Positions 1 to 7,668 of a stretch of DNA of 64,000 nucleotides are shown piece after piece. The stretch covers positions 295,198 through 359,197 of the forward strand of contig NZ_JABZEE010000002.1 in NCBI RefSeq assembly GCF_013387495.1, in the 5' to 3' direction. The notes under the pieces were generated by a model. The model was not told where the DNA came from and made no database searches. It saw only the letters and a program-made list of their open reading frames with translations. The position numbers and the translations under genes were made by a program. Source of the stretch: Streptomyces sp. PKU-EA00015 (GTDB lineage: Bacteria; Actinomycetota; Actinomycetes; Streptomycetales; Streptomycetaceae). Numbering within the stretch: the first letter of the stretch is position 1; each line of letters opens with the position of its first letter.

Positions 1-275
1 CACACGTTCAGCCAGCGGATCCCGATCCGCTCGGGAACCGTCGCCCCCGACGCGTCCGCGAAAGCTTCGTACTCCTGCCCCGCCGTGACCGCATACGACG
101 AGACCGTCCGCGCCTGCCACTCTCCGGCCGAGAAGGATTTCACCAGCAGGCAGCCGTCCGTGGCCGACCCGCCTACACCCCGCGACAGGGTGCAGTTGAA
201 CTTCGGCGTCCAGCCCGACGTGTTCGGGTCGATCGTCGACGTGGTCTCCGACAGGAAGTTCCCGGGGATCGGCAT
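1..275 (-). CDS. distal tail protein, N-terminal part (runs off the window)
   Basis: The frame opens with ATG three bases after the tape-measure stop and runs off the left edge, leaving about 91 residues visible. It begins MPIPGNFLSETTSTIDP and continues with a Ser/Thr/Gly-rich stretch ending near GIRWLNV. This kind of N-terminus, resembling a carbohydrate-binding beta-sandwich, follows the tape measure in many Streptomyces siphoviruses. From position and composition I infer a distal or minor tail protein. The catalytic or receptor-binding part, if any, lies outside the window. Confidence 0.6.
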   Translation of the reverse strand, partial: MPIPGNFLSETTSTIDPNTSGWTPKFNCTLSRGVGGSATDGCLLVKSFSAGEWQARTVSSYAVTAGQEYEAFADASGATVPERIGIRWLNV

Positions 276-278
276 CCG

Positions 279-3200
279 TCACCCCTTCCTGCCGGCGCGG
301 AGAGTGGAGATGAGGGCCTGGTCGCGCTGGACCAGAACGCCCTGAAACTTGCCCATGAGCTCCCCAGAGTCGAGGACGAGGGTGCCTTCGACGACCGTGT
401 CACCGGCAGGTGAGGCGGCCATACTCGTCAGCGCCTTGGCCTGCGCGGACGTGAAGACCGGCTCGGGCCGTCCGGTGCCGTTGTAGGCGAGGTTCATTCC
501 GGGCTGGAGATAGCCGCCGCTGTCGTACTTGAACCCGTAGACGTCGGTGAACAGCGGGTCGTGATACGACCTGGCGCGGCTTCCGACCAGCACCCCGTCG
601 CCGCCGCGGGACTCGACGTTGGTCCCGTTGATGGTGCCGGCCGTGTGGCCGACACCAGCGTTCGTGATGCCGATCATGAACGGGGACCGGTGATTGAGCA
701 CCCAGCCACCTGGGGCCGTGCGGCCAGAGAACGCTCCGGTGGCCCACCGGCGGTGCGGCTTCTGCCCGCGGATGACGGACTCGATCGCCGACAGAAAGCC
801 GCTGCAGTCCCATGACGGGTTGCCGTTGCCGCCCCACTGGTACGGCAGGCCGTGCTGGGTGCGCGCCCAGGACAGGCCGGACTTGTAGCCCTTCCCGCCG
901 ATCCCGGCCGCCTTCAGCTTCTTATCGGCCTCGCCGGAGTAGCCGAAGATGGTCTTCAGCATCCTCTTCGGAACGCCGCTGATCATGTCCCGGTACAGCG
1001 ACGCCGAACCCGAGATCTTGTCGATGAGCGGCTTGACGACCTTGTTCATGCCGGCGATCGCGGAGGCCTGCAGCCCGTCCTTCAGCCACGACACCCCGGA
1101 CTTCGCCAGGTCCCATCCTGCGGATGCCTTGTCGCCGACCCAGTCGAAGATGCCGCCCTTCGCGAAGCCCTGGAACGGGGTCAGCGACTTGCCCTGCATC
1201 GCGGCCCGGTTGACGGCGAACAGACGGGCCCGCTCATACGGGTCACGCATCGCCTCGGACACGTACACGCCTTCGCCGCGGCGCATCGGAACGAGCTGGT
1301 CATCGCCCTGCCGCCACGACGACGTGCCGGGCAGAACACCACCTCGGGCGAACCCCTTCGGGAACGTGATCGGCTTCAGCTCGTTGGCACCGAAAGCGGT
1401 CGCGATCTTATTCCAGGTGGGGACAATGCCTTTGTTGTAGACGGTCTCCATGATGAACTTCACGGGCTTCTTCGCAATGTCCTGGATCTTGTCCCAGGCG
1501 GTGCGAATGAAGTTCTTCGCGGTCTCGAAGGACTTGCCGACCGCGTCGATGCCTCGCTTGATGTTGTCCCAGGCCGGCTTCAGTGCCTTCTCCCACAGCC
1601 ACTTGCCCTTGTCACCGATCCACCCGAGGATCGGCTGCGCGTAGTCCTTCCACAGCTTGCTGATCGCCCTACCGACGATATCCATGGCGAGCTGGATGTT
1701 GTCCCACGCCGGCTTGATGGCCTTGTTCCACAGCCAGGACGCCTTATCGCCGATCCAGCCCAGGACGGGGCGGAAGATGTTCTCCCACAGCCACAGGGCG
1801 ACGGCGCCGACGAGCTTGATGGCCTGCCAGATGCCGTTGAAGACGGGCTTCAGGACGTTGTTCCACACCCACAGGGAAGCCGTCTTGATCGCGGACCAGA
1901 CGGCGTCGACGATGTCGCGGAACCAACCCCAGTTCTTGTACGCGTAGATGACCGCTGCCACCAGGGCGACGATCGCGATGATGATCAGCGTGATCGGGTT
2001 GGCGTTCATCACCAAGTTGAAGGCGATCATCGCGAGAGTCCACAGCTTCGTCGCCACCCAGACCCCGTAGATCAGCTGGATCAGCCACGGAAGATGCTCC
2101 GCAATGGAGCCGATCACCTTGGCGACGGCCCCCAGCGCGAGGTAGACGACAGTGGCGGCAGGGGCGAGCGCCTTAGCCACCTGCAGCACAGCGCCGATGA
2201 TGTCCCCCAGCGCGCGAGCCACCACCGGGCCCATCTCTGCCGAGTAGGAGAGGAACTTCTCGAACTGCGGCGAGCCCTTCAGGTTGGTTGCCCAGTTCGC
2301 GAACCGGCCCGTGATCCGCTGCATGATTCCCGAGATCGTGGTCATGTGCGGGAGAAAGGCCTGGACGACTCCCGCCATCCCCTTGAAGATCCGGCCGAAG
2401 CTGATGCCGAGCCCCTCGATCGCAGGGCCGACAGAGCCGGCCAGGTCCTTCTTGAACTGCTTCCACCACGGCGACTTGAAGCCGCGGGAGATGCGGTCCT
2501 GAAGGTTGCCGATCGCCTTGGCCGCAGCGAGTACGAACGGGGTCAGGCCCGGAAGGCTGTTCTTGATGCCGTTCAGCGCCCGAGTGAAAATCGGCATCAC
2601 GGCAGGCTGCAGGCTGCGCGACCAGGCGCCGAAAGCAGTCCGGAGCGACGTGAACGCGTTGAACGTTTGTCGGGCGGCCGGCGTCATCTTCGCCAGCGCG
2701 GCCTCGTACTTCGCCTGCGCGATGGCAGCCTGATCCACGCCCCCGGCCGCGGACAGCGACGCGGAGGCGATCTGACGCTGGGCATTGGCCACGGCGTCCG
2801 CCGCGGACTGCTGGGCAACAGCCACATTCGCCGTCGCCTCGCTGACCCGCTCCTGAGCCTGGGCAACCTGTCGGGCCGTCTCCACCTGCGTTCGGGCAGC
2901 CTCGGCCTGCGCGTCCCGCACCGCTCGGGTGCGGTCCTCGACCTGCTGCTGCGCCTGCGCCACACGTTCCTGCGCGGCACGCACGGTGTCGGAGCCGTCG
3001 ACGCCGGCCTTGTTGGCGTCGGCAGTCTCCTGCTTGAGCCGCTTCGTCTCGGTCGTCTGCTCCTTCAGACGCTGTACGGCCTGGTCGTAGGCAAGCTGGG
3101 CTCGCTCAACGTCCAGGGCCGAAGCCTTGCTGCCCGCCTTGCGGACCCGGTTCAGCTCGGCCTGCGCCTCGCGTACACCGAGCTGGGCGTCACGCTGCGA

Positions 3201-4331
3201 CAGCTCAGCTCCGGCGAGCTGCGCATTGAGGTCTTCGAGCTCACGCGCCGCCTCCCGACGGGCGTCAGTGAGATCCTCCTGCGCACGCTTGGCGTCCTGC
3301 TGGGACCGGGCCAGGTTGCGCTCTGCGTCCTCGATGGCGCGCGCGGCCTGAGCGTTGCGCTGCGCGGCCTGCATGACTGCGTCGGCCACAGCGGTCTTCG
3401 CCTGCCGTACCTGCTGCTGGGCCTGCGCGATCTGTCGGGCGCCGTTACGCTCGGCGGCGGCAAGGGCTTGCTGGGCACCGGCCATCTGCAGCGCCCGAGA
3501 CGCGCCCTGCGATGCGGCCTGCGCGCCGCGGAGCGTCGACGTCGTGGCCGCCTCCTGTGCCTGCTTCTGTGCCTGCAGGGCACCGGCGATGCCGACGAAG
3601 GCCGGTGCAGCCACGGCGGCCAGGGCGCCGACCCCGACGCTGGCGGCGATTGCCGCAGATCCGATGGCGCCGATACCGGCGACCAGAACGGGAACGGCTG
3701 GAATGATCGCGAGACCGGCGATTGCCGCCGTGAGGTGCAGGACGGCACCGATCGCACCAGACGTGTCCACGTCGATCCGGGCCCGCTTGCCGTCCACAGC
3801 GTCGATCTGTGCCCGCACCGCCACCAGCTCGGCTCGGGCCGCCGCAGTGTCCGCCCGCACCTGCACGTTCGGGTGCGAAGCGCCCAGCCGGGTCAGCTCC
3901 GCCTCAAGCGCCCTGATCTCGGTCTTGGCCGCCGCGGCGTCGATGTCGATGCCGATCCGCTTGTTGGCCAGCGTCTCCATACGGACACGCAGCGCCTGCA
4001 GATCGGAGTCCGCCTCGGACGTGTCGGCACCGATCTGAAGCTGCGGCAGCGACCGGAACGCGGCCTGAAGCCGGGTACGGAGGGCGCGGGAGAACGCGCC
4101 CGCCGTCTCGTCCCCCTGCCGGGTTGCAGACGGGCGGGCCGCCCGGGCGCCGGCGTTGATGCCGTCCCGGATCGCCGGAGTGATCCGGGCCTGAAGCCGG
4201 CGGGCGATGACCCGCCCCATGTCGTCGCCGACCTGCGTGGCGGCAGGCACCAGCCCCTGCTGCAGTTGCGCGTAGATGCCCCGGGTGTTCGGGACGACAT
4301 CGACCTCGACAGACCCCACCTGGATCGCCAC
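279..4331 (-). CDS. tail tape measure protein with NlpC/P60-type peptidase domain
   Basis: This 1350-residue protein sets tail length and is injected during infection. After a beta-rich N-terminus come long Ala/Gln/Glu-rich coiled coils (about residues 255-540), a Gly/Ala hydrophobic stretch near 205-250 and a membrane segment (LIIIAIVALVAAVIYAY). Then follow Trp-rich repeats of the type WGWFRDIVDAVW, LGWIGDKASWLWNKAIKPAW and LGWIGDKGKWLWEKALKPAW. Near the C-terminus PYQWGG precedes WDCSGF, giving Cys1176, and GVGHTAG gives His1229; this is the NlpC/P60 Cys-His arrangement. I infer that the domain cuts host peptidoglycan peptides so the tail tip can pass the wall. It follows the two tail chaperones, the standard siphovirus order. 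Confidence 0.95.
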   Translation of the reverse strand: MAIQVGSVEVDVVPNTRGIYAQLQQGLVPAATQVGDDMGRVIARRLQARITPAIRDGINAGARAARPSATRQGDETAGAFSRALRTRLQAAFRSLPQLQIGADTSEADSDLQALRVRMETLANKRIGIDIDAAAAKTEIRALEAELTRLGASHPNVQVRADTAAARAELVAVRAQIDAVDGKRARIDVDTSGAIGAVLHLTAAIAGLAIIPAVPVLVAGIGAIGSAAIAASVGVGALAAVAAPAFVGIAGALQAQKQAQEAATTSTLRGAQAASQGASRALQMAGAQQALAAAERNGARQIAQAQQQVRQAKTAVADAVMQAAQRNAQAARAIEDAERNLARSQQDAKRAQEDLTDARREAARELEDLNAQLAGAELSQRDAQLGVREAQAELNRVRKAGSKASALDVERAQLAYDQAVQRLKEQTTETKRLKQETADANKAGVDGSDTVRAAQERVAQAQQQVEDRTRAVRDAQAEAARTQVETARQVAQAQERVSEATANVAVAQQSAADAVANAQRQIASASLSAAGGVDQAAIAQAKYEAALAKMTPAARQTFNAFTSLRTAFGAWSRSLQPAVMPIFTRALNGIKNSLPGLTPFVLAAAKAIGNLQDRISRGFKSPWWKQFKKDLAGSVGPAIEGLGISFGRIFKGMAGVVQAFLPHMTTISGIMQRITGRFANWATNLKGSPQFEKFLSYSAEMGPVVARALGDIIGAVLQVAKALAPAATVVYLALGAVAKVIGSIAEHLPWLIQLIYGVWVATKLWTLAMIAFNLVMNANPITLIIIAIVALVAAVIYAYKNWGWFRDIVDAVWSAIKTASLWVWNNVLKPVFNGIWQAIKLVGAVALWLWENIFRPVLGWIGDKASWLWNKAIKPAWDNIQLAMDIVGRAISKLWKDYAQPILGWIGDKGKWLWEKALKPAWDNIKRGIDAVGKSFETAKNFIRTAWDKIQDIAKKPVKFIMETVYNKGIVPTWNKIATAFGANELKPITFPKGFARGGVLPGTSSWRQGDDQLVPMRRGEGVYVSEAMRDPYERARLFAVNRAAMQGKSLTPFQGFAKGGIFDWVGDKASAGWDLAKSGVSWLKDGLQASAIAGMNKVVKPLIDKISGSASLYRDMISGVPKRMLKTIFGYSGEADKKLKAAGIGGKGYKSGLSWARTQHGLPYQWGGNGNPSWDCSGFLSAIESVIRGQKPHRRWATGAFSGRTAPGGWVLNHRSPFMIGITNAGVGHTAGTINGTNVESRGGDGVLVGSRARSYHDPLFTDVYGFKYDSGGYLQPGMNLAYNGTGRPEPVFTSAQAKALTSMAASPAGDTVVEGTLVLDSGELMGKFQGVLVQRDQALISTLRAGRKG

Positions 4332-4352
4332 GGAAGGCCCTCCTTCCGCGCG

Positions 4353-5092
4353 TCAGGCCGCGCCTCCATTGATCATCTTGAACAGGGTGCTGGCCGCCTG
4401 ATCGGACATCGGCTCGCGCTGCTGCTTCGGCGCGACACCGGGACGCCGCATCGGCTCAGGCCGGCGCGGCTTACGTCCCTTACCGTCGGAGTTCGCGACG
4501 ACGAGGATGTACTCGAGCTGGTGCAGCGAGTCGGTGATCCCGGCCAGCAGCTGCTCCGTCATGGACCAGCGGCCCTCTTCGGGCTTCCCGTTGCGGGCCT
4601 GCCGCTCGTACTCCTCGGGCGACATGGCGTTCCGCAGGGCGGTCATCGTGGACGACTCTGGCGGCAGGTTCTGAATGAGGACCCGCAGCTGCCGCCACGT
4701 CATCTGCCCGCGGTGCACGTCGAGGAGGTCGCGCTGGTAGTAGCGCCAAAGGTCGGCTTCTACCGCCTCCGCGTGCTCCTCGACGACGCCTTGGGTCCAC
4801 TGGACTTTCCCACTGTCTCGCCGGACGCCTCGCTGGCTGTCTCGATGAAGGTGTTGATCTCATCGTTGGTGGGGTCGAGGTCGAGGTAGAGGTCGTAGGA
4901 GTCGGGGCTGAGGACGTCCTCGAGGAAGGCGTCCATGTCACCTGTGCGGAGCTTCCGCATGGTCGACTGCCGCCAGGCGCCGGCCGGTACGGATTCGACG
5001 TCCTTGCCGGCGAGCTGGACGGTCACGTAGTGGCCAGTGGCTTCGATCTCCTGCGCCTCGGCAGGGGTCACATCTTCGGTCTTCGCGGTCAT
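4353..5092 (-). CDS. tail assembly chaperone, -1 frameshift fusion (GT-type)
   Basis: This is the long product made when ribosomes slip back one base at GGGAAAG (4805-4811) while translating the upstream chaperone gene. Reading 5092 down to 4805, stepping back one base and continuing to 4353 gives about 246 residues. The second part reads through QWTQGVVEEH and ADLWRYYQRDLLDV into MTWRQLRVLIQNLPPESS, which is the usual actinophage GT domain. An ATG at 4718 lies inside this frame, but independent initiation is unlikely because conserved residues lie upstream of it. The protein should bind the tape measure and recruit tail tube subunits. It sits directly before the tape measure. Confidence 0.85.
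4760..5092 (-). CDS. tail assembly chaperone, short form (G-type)
   Basis: This 110-residue acidic protein is the zero-frame product between the tail tube gene and the tape measure. It begins MTAKTEDVTPAEAQEIEATG and has TFIETASEASGETVGKSSG near the end, just where the slippery heptamer lies. The stop comes 15 codons after the slip site, so most ribosomes make this form. The ATG follows GGAGGCCCGCGCC, a strong ribosome site whose layout recurs at two other phage genes (15958 and 18131). Known siphovirus G proteins act in a set ratio with the frameshifted form during tail assembly. Confidence 0.85.
   Translation of the reverse strand: MTAKTEDVTPAEAQEIEATGHYVTVQLAGKDVESVPAGAWRQSTMRKLRTGDMDAFLEDVLSPDSYDLYLDLDPTNDEINTFIETASEASGETVGKSSGPKASSRSTRRR
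4805..4811 (-). promoter_or_regulatory. -1 ribosomal frameshift slippery site GGGAAAG
   Basis: Codons GTG GGA AAG of the short chaperone (4813-4805) contain G-GGA-AAG, the classical X-XXY-YYZ layout for -1 slipping. The -1 frame is open from here to 4353 and encodes the second chaperone domain, while the zero frame stops at 4760. Confidence 0.85.
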
Positions 5093-5134
5093 GGCGCGGG
5101 CCTCCAGTGTTCATGGCGCGGGCGGAAGGGATAA

Positions 5135-5180
5135 GGATGGGCGGGCCGGGCCCGCGCCAGCAGAAGTGGCCCGCCCATCC
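5135..5180 (-). terminator. hairpin after the tail tube gene
   Basis: A perfect 13-bp stem (GGATGGGCGGGCC with its complement, 5135-5147 and 5168-5180) encloses a 20-base loop, four bases after the tail tube stop. No T-run follows, so it may lower downstream expression or protect the abundant tube mRNA rather than end transcription. Confidence 0.45.
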
Positions 5181-5183
5181 AGC

Positions 5184-5771
5184 TCAGGACATCGGATCCG
5201 TCGGCGTGACCGGGATCTTGTCGACGTGGTAGACGGTGTTGCCGGCGTCGTCCGGGTAGGTCGTGATCGTCCACTCGAAGCCGGACATCTCGTCCTGCTT
5301 GTACGTGACGTCGGAGCGCTCGTTGATCTCGCCTTCCGGCACGTAGAAGCCGCGGTAGTTGTCACCGTCGATGACAAGGAACCAGAACGCGCGGCGGTCC
5401 GGGGTCGGGCTGGCGGTCTCCGCGAACTTGGTGATCCCCTGGCCGTCGGGTTCGAACTCGGTCGAGTCGAGCCGGTAGTGCAGGGACATCACCGACCGAC
5501 GGGAGGTTTCCCACACGGTCAGCCCGAAGGTCCGCACGCTCTGGGTGATCTGCGTGCGGAACGGGCTGGTGAGGCCCCACGGGGTGAACTGCTGGGACTC
5601 CTCGTCCCAGCCGTTGACCAGACCGTCGTCCGAGATCGCACCGAGTGCGGACCAAGGAGACGGGGGCTGGGTGAGCGGCGAATCAGGGGCCGCGGTGCCC
5701 GTGGGGGCGACCCAGCCGCCGCCATTGGCGCCGACCATCGTCAGGTCCGCGGCGCGGGTGATCAGAACCAT
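5184..5771 (-). CDS. major tail tube protein
   Basis: This is probably the protein that stacks into the tail tube. An upstream in-frame codon at 5804 exists, but I choose ATG at 5771 because GGAGA lies eight bases before it and MVLITRAADLTMVGANGGGW is a typical tube N-terminus; this gives 195 residues. The middle contains SLHYRLDSTEFEPDGQGITK and DRRAFWFLVIDGDNYRGFYV, the pattern of actinophage tube proteins. Its place, after the tail-completion gene and before the chaperones, supports the call. A strong hairpin follows. Confidence 0.8.
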   Translation of the reverse strand: MVLITRAADLTMVGANGGGWVAPTGTAAPDSPLTQPPSPWSALGAISDDGLVNGWDEESQQFTPWGLTSPFRTQITQSVRTFGLTVWETSRRSVMSLHYRLDSTEFEPDGQGITKFAETASPTPDRRAFWFLVIDGDNYRGFYVPEGEINERSDVTYKQDEMSGFEWTITTYPDDAGNTVYHVDKIPVTPTDPMS

Positions 5772-5841
5772 GATGTTCTCCAGACATGGGTGAAGCCCGC
5801 GCACGGGCGGGACAGCAGGGCTTGGCGCGGGCCCCGGCCGG

Positions 5842-6225
5842 TCAGTCGACCGGGTGACAGAAGATCTCGTAGGTCGCCCCGACCCGGCGCAGGGCCGTGT
5901 TCTCGTAAGGGCGGACGGCGGGCAGCGAGATGGTGCCGGTTCTGCCGAAGACCGCGGTCGCGGTCGTCGAACCGCGGAGCTGGTGCAGGATCATCGTCTT
6001 GATCTGCCCGGCCAGGGCGATGGCGTCGCCGCGCGTGGCGGCATAGACGTTGATATCGACCAGCGGCCGGTCCAGCCGGAAGCCGTCATCGTCACCACCG
6101 ACACCCTCGACCTGCACCGTCGGCAACTCGCTGGCCAGGTTGTTGTCGGTCTCGTCACGGACGACGACACCGGCGCCGAGGCGCTGCTGCAGCCATCCGA
6201 TCAGCTCGAGTTCGATGTCGACCAT
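5842..6225 (-). CDS. tail terminator / tail completion protein
   Basis: This 127-residue protein opens MVDIELELIGWLQQRLGAG and carries PLVDINVYAATRGDAIALA in the middle, then an Arg-rich beta-strand end (RPYENTALRRVGATYEIF). That layout matches siphovirus tail-terminator proteins, which cap the tube and join it to the head. Its ATG overlaps the upstream stop as TGATG, so translation is coupled. The assignment rests mainly on order in the morphogenesis cluster. Confidence 0.65.
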   Translation of the reverse strand: MVDIELELIGWLQQRLGAGVVVRDETDNNLASELPTVQVEGVGGDDDGFRLDRPLVDINVYAATRGDAIALAGQIKTMILHQLRGSTTATAVFGRTGTISLPAVRPYENTALRRVGATYEIFCHPVD

Positions 6226-6536
6226 CAGCGGCCACCAGCCTGAGCAGCCCGGAGCAGAACGTGGTGAGCGGTGACGCGCTCGGTTCCGTACTCCACATGT
6301 GCGCCGTGCGGCGCCCGGTTGCCGACGATCGCGACCGCACGGTCCCGGCGACGCCCGCCCCGTGGCACCGGTTGCACGAAGAACGAGGACTTGTAGGTGC
6401 CGCTGTCGACGGGCGCGATCCCCTCCGCCACACCCTTGATGACCTCAGCCCTGCGCACCATCTCCGACAGGACCATCGGCGACCGCAGCAGCTGCCCGAC
6501 ACCCCTCTTGGACATCTTGAACCGTGCGGGCATCAT
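6225..6536 (-). CDS. HK97 gp10-like head-tail completion protein
   Basis: A basic protein of about 103 residues. Of the starts GTG 6542, ATG 6536 and ATG 6533 I prefer 6536, which has AGAGG five bases upstream. The segment GVAEGIAPVDSGTYKSSFFV and later GAHVEYGTERVTAHHVLLRA fit the HK97 gp10 family of neck proteins. It overlaps the next tail gene by one base. Its 5' end abuts the rightward gene at 6564 with only a short gap, so the promoter of that gene must lie inside this one. Confidence 0.65.
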   Translation of the reverse strand: MMPARFKMSKRGVGQLLRSPMVLSEMVRRAEVIKGVAEGIAPVDSGTYKSSFFVQPVPRGGRRRDRAVAIVGNRAPHGAHVEYGTERVTAHHVLLRAAQAGGR

Positions 6537-6563
6537 GACCACCTCTACTCACTTGGGGGCGGC

Positions 6564-6884
6564 ATGGACGTCAAGGGCGTACAGGGATCCATCCACTTCG
6601 ACGGCGAATGGATCACCATCACGAAGAAGCAAGTCGGCGCCCAGCAGCGCGACTTCCGCATCCGCGCCGCGGACATCACTGGTACCCGGCTCAAGCCGGC
6701 CAGCCGCCTCTTCCACGGCTACGTGCAGGTCGTCCTCCCGGGCAGCGCACCCGCCGAAGAGGAGAAGAGCCTCCTCGCAGGTGGACGTCCGCACCAGGAC
6801 GACCCACACAGCCTGTCCATCCCGCATCGCAGCAACGACGCGGCCGCGAAGCTGCTGGCGGCGATCGAGCAAGCTCGCGGCTAG
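6564..6884 (+). CDS. moron-like small protein, possible PH-like/DUF4429 fold
   Basis: A 106-residue protein on the strand opposite to all neighbouring head and tail genes. It begins MDVKGVQGSIHFDGEWITIT and has RIRAADITGTRLKPASRLFH then GYVQVVLPG, a beta-rich pattern like bacterial PH-like or DUF4429 domains. The family call is tentative. GGGGGCGGC precedes the ATG and can act as a ribosome site. Its stop at 6882-6884 interlocks with the stop of the leftward gene ending at 6881, so the gene is fitted exactly between two cassette members. Such placement is typical of morons, which are expressed from the prophage independently of lytic genes and may alter the host. Confidence 0.65.
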   Translation: MDVKGVQGSIHFDGEWITITKKQVGAQQRDFRIRAADITGTRLKPASRLFHGYVQVVLPGSAPAEEEKSLLAGGRPHQDDPHSLSIPHRSNDAAAKLLAAIEQARG

Positions 6885-7243
6885 CCGGTCACCCGGTCTG
6901 CCGCGAACTGCACCGGGCCCTCCAGCCCGGTGAACGGATTCTGTCCCCAGTCGCCGGGCTCGCCGGTGATCTCGCATCGGACACCGCGTATCAGCGCGCC
7001 ATCCGTGGTGCGCACGTCGCTGCCGGCGGGCGCGTACACCGTCCAGCCGACGATGACCGTGTCCCGGGCCTGCTGCTGGTCCCCGCCGACCGAGGGCGTT
7101 TCCGCCCTGGGCGTCACCACACACCCTTTCAGGTCGAACGACTCGTCCGGGCCGGGCAGCGGCTGCCCGCGCGGATCTCGGCCCGGCGAGGTGCCAGTTC
7201 GCAGGATGCGCACCGTCTCCCCAAAGGGGTACGGGGCGGGCAT
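6881..7243 (-). CDS. head-tail joining / head closure protein
   Basis: About 120 residues from ATG 7243, which overlaps the upstream stop as TGATG; a GTG three codons earlier is possible. The sequence has ILRTGTSPGRDPRGQPLPG and DTVIVGWTVYAPAGSDV, a short beta-barrel-like pattern seen in head-closure proteins of actinophages. It lies between the connector (7243-7659) and the gp10-like gene, where the head-closure gene normally sits. No catalytic motif is seen. Confidence 0.6.
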   Translation of the reverse strand: MPAPYPFGETVRILRTGTSPGRDPRGQPLPGPDESFDLKGCVVTPRAETPSVGGDQQQARDTVIVGWTVYAPAGSDVRTTDGALIRGVRCEITGEPGDWGQNPFTGLEGPVQFAADRVTG

Positions 7244-7659
7244 CAGATCCACCCCCAGCCCGGCTCGTACTCCATGCCCGGGCCGTAGGTGTCATCGATC
7301 GGATACGTCGGCGTCGGGTCCGCGTCCTCGGGCGTCGGATCCACCGTGAACGCTCCGCCGCGGCCGGCCAGCGACTTGAGAGCCGCTTTGTCGGCCTTCG
7401 TGAGATACAGACCGCCCGAGCCGGACGGCCGCTGTACCGACATGGGGCCGATCGTCTCGTAGGACACCTGCTGAGGGTTCACGTAGGCCCGGCCGGCGAC
7501 CGACAGCACGACGGCCGTCGCCTGGTCGGGCAGTGGCTTGACCACCGACTCGGCCAGCGAAACGGCCTGTGTGATCAGCAGATCCGCCCGGTCCCCGTCG
7601 ATCTCTGGGAGCCCCAGGTACATGCCGAGCTGCTCGGCGGTCGGGGGCACGAACGCCAT
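7243..7659 (-). CDS. head-tail connector (adaptor) protein
   Basis: This 138-residue protein starts MAFVPPTAEQLGMYLG and has DGDRADLLITQAVSLAESVV, the helical core of HK97 gp6-like adaptors. The middle (AGRAYVNPQQVSYETIGPMS) also fits that family. The tail is Pro/Asp-rich and looks disordered. It attaches to the portal ring and receives the tail. In this genome it is separated from the capsid gene by an inserted glycosyltransferase gene. Confidence 0.75.
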   Translation of the reverse strand: MAFVPPTAEQLGMYLGLPEIDGDRADLLITQAVSLAESVVKPLPDQATAVVLSVAGRAYVNPQQVSYETIGPMSVQRPSGSGGLYLTKADKAALKSLAGRGGAFTVDPTPEDADPTPTYPIDDTYGPGMEYEPGWGWI

Positions 7660-7668
7660 GATCGCCTC

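Noticed and set aside
852..4889. A 1345-codon rightward open frame
   Set aside because: It is the complement of the tape measure and chaperones. Its product is a Leu/Arg/Asp/His-rich mixture without motifs, while the leftward frame has clear tape-measure features.
4480..4941. Third leftward frame between the tail chaperones
   Set aside because: Thr/Ser then Arg/Ala low-complexity product; the -1 frame from the slippery site gives the real second chaperone domain.
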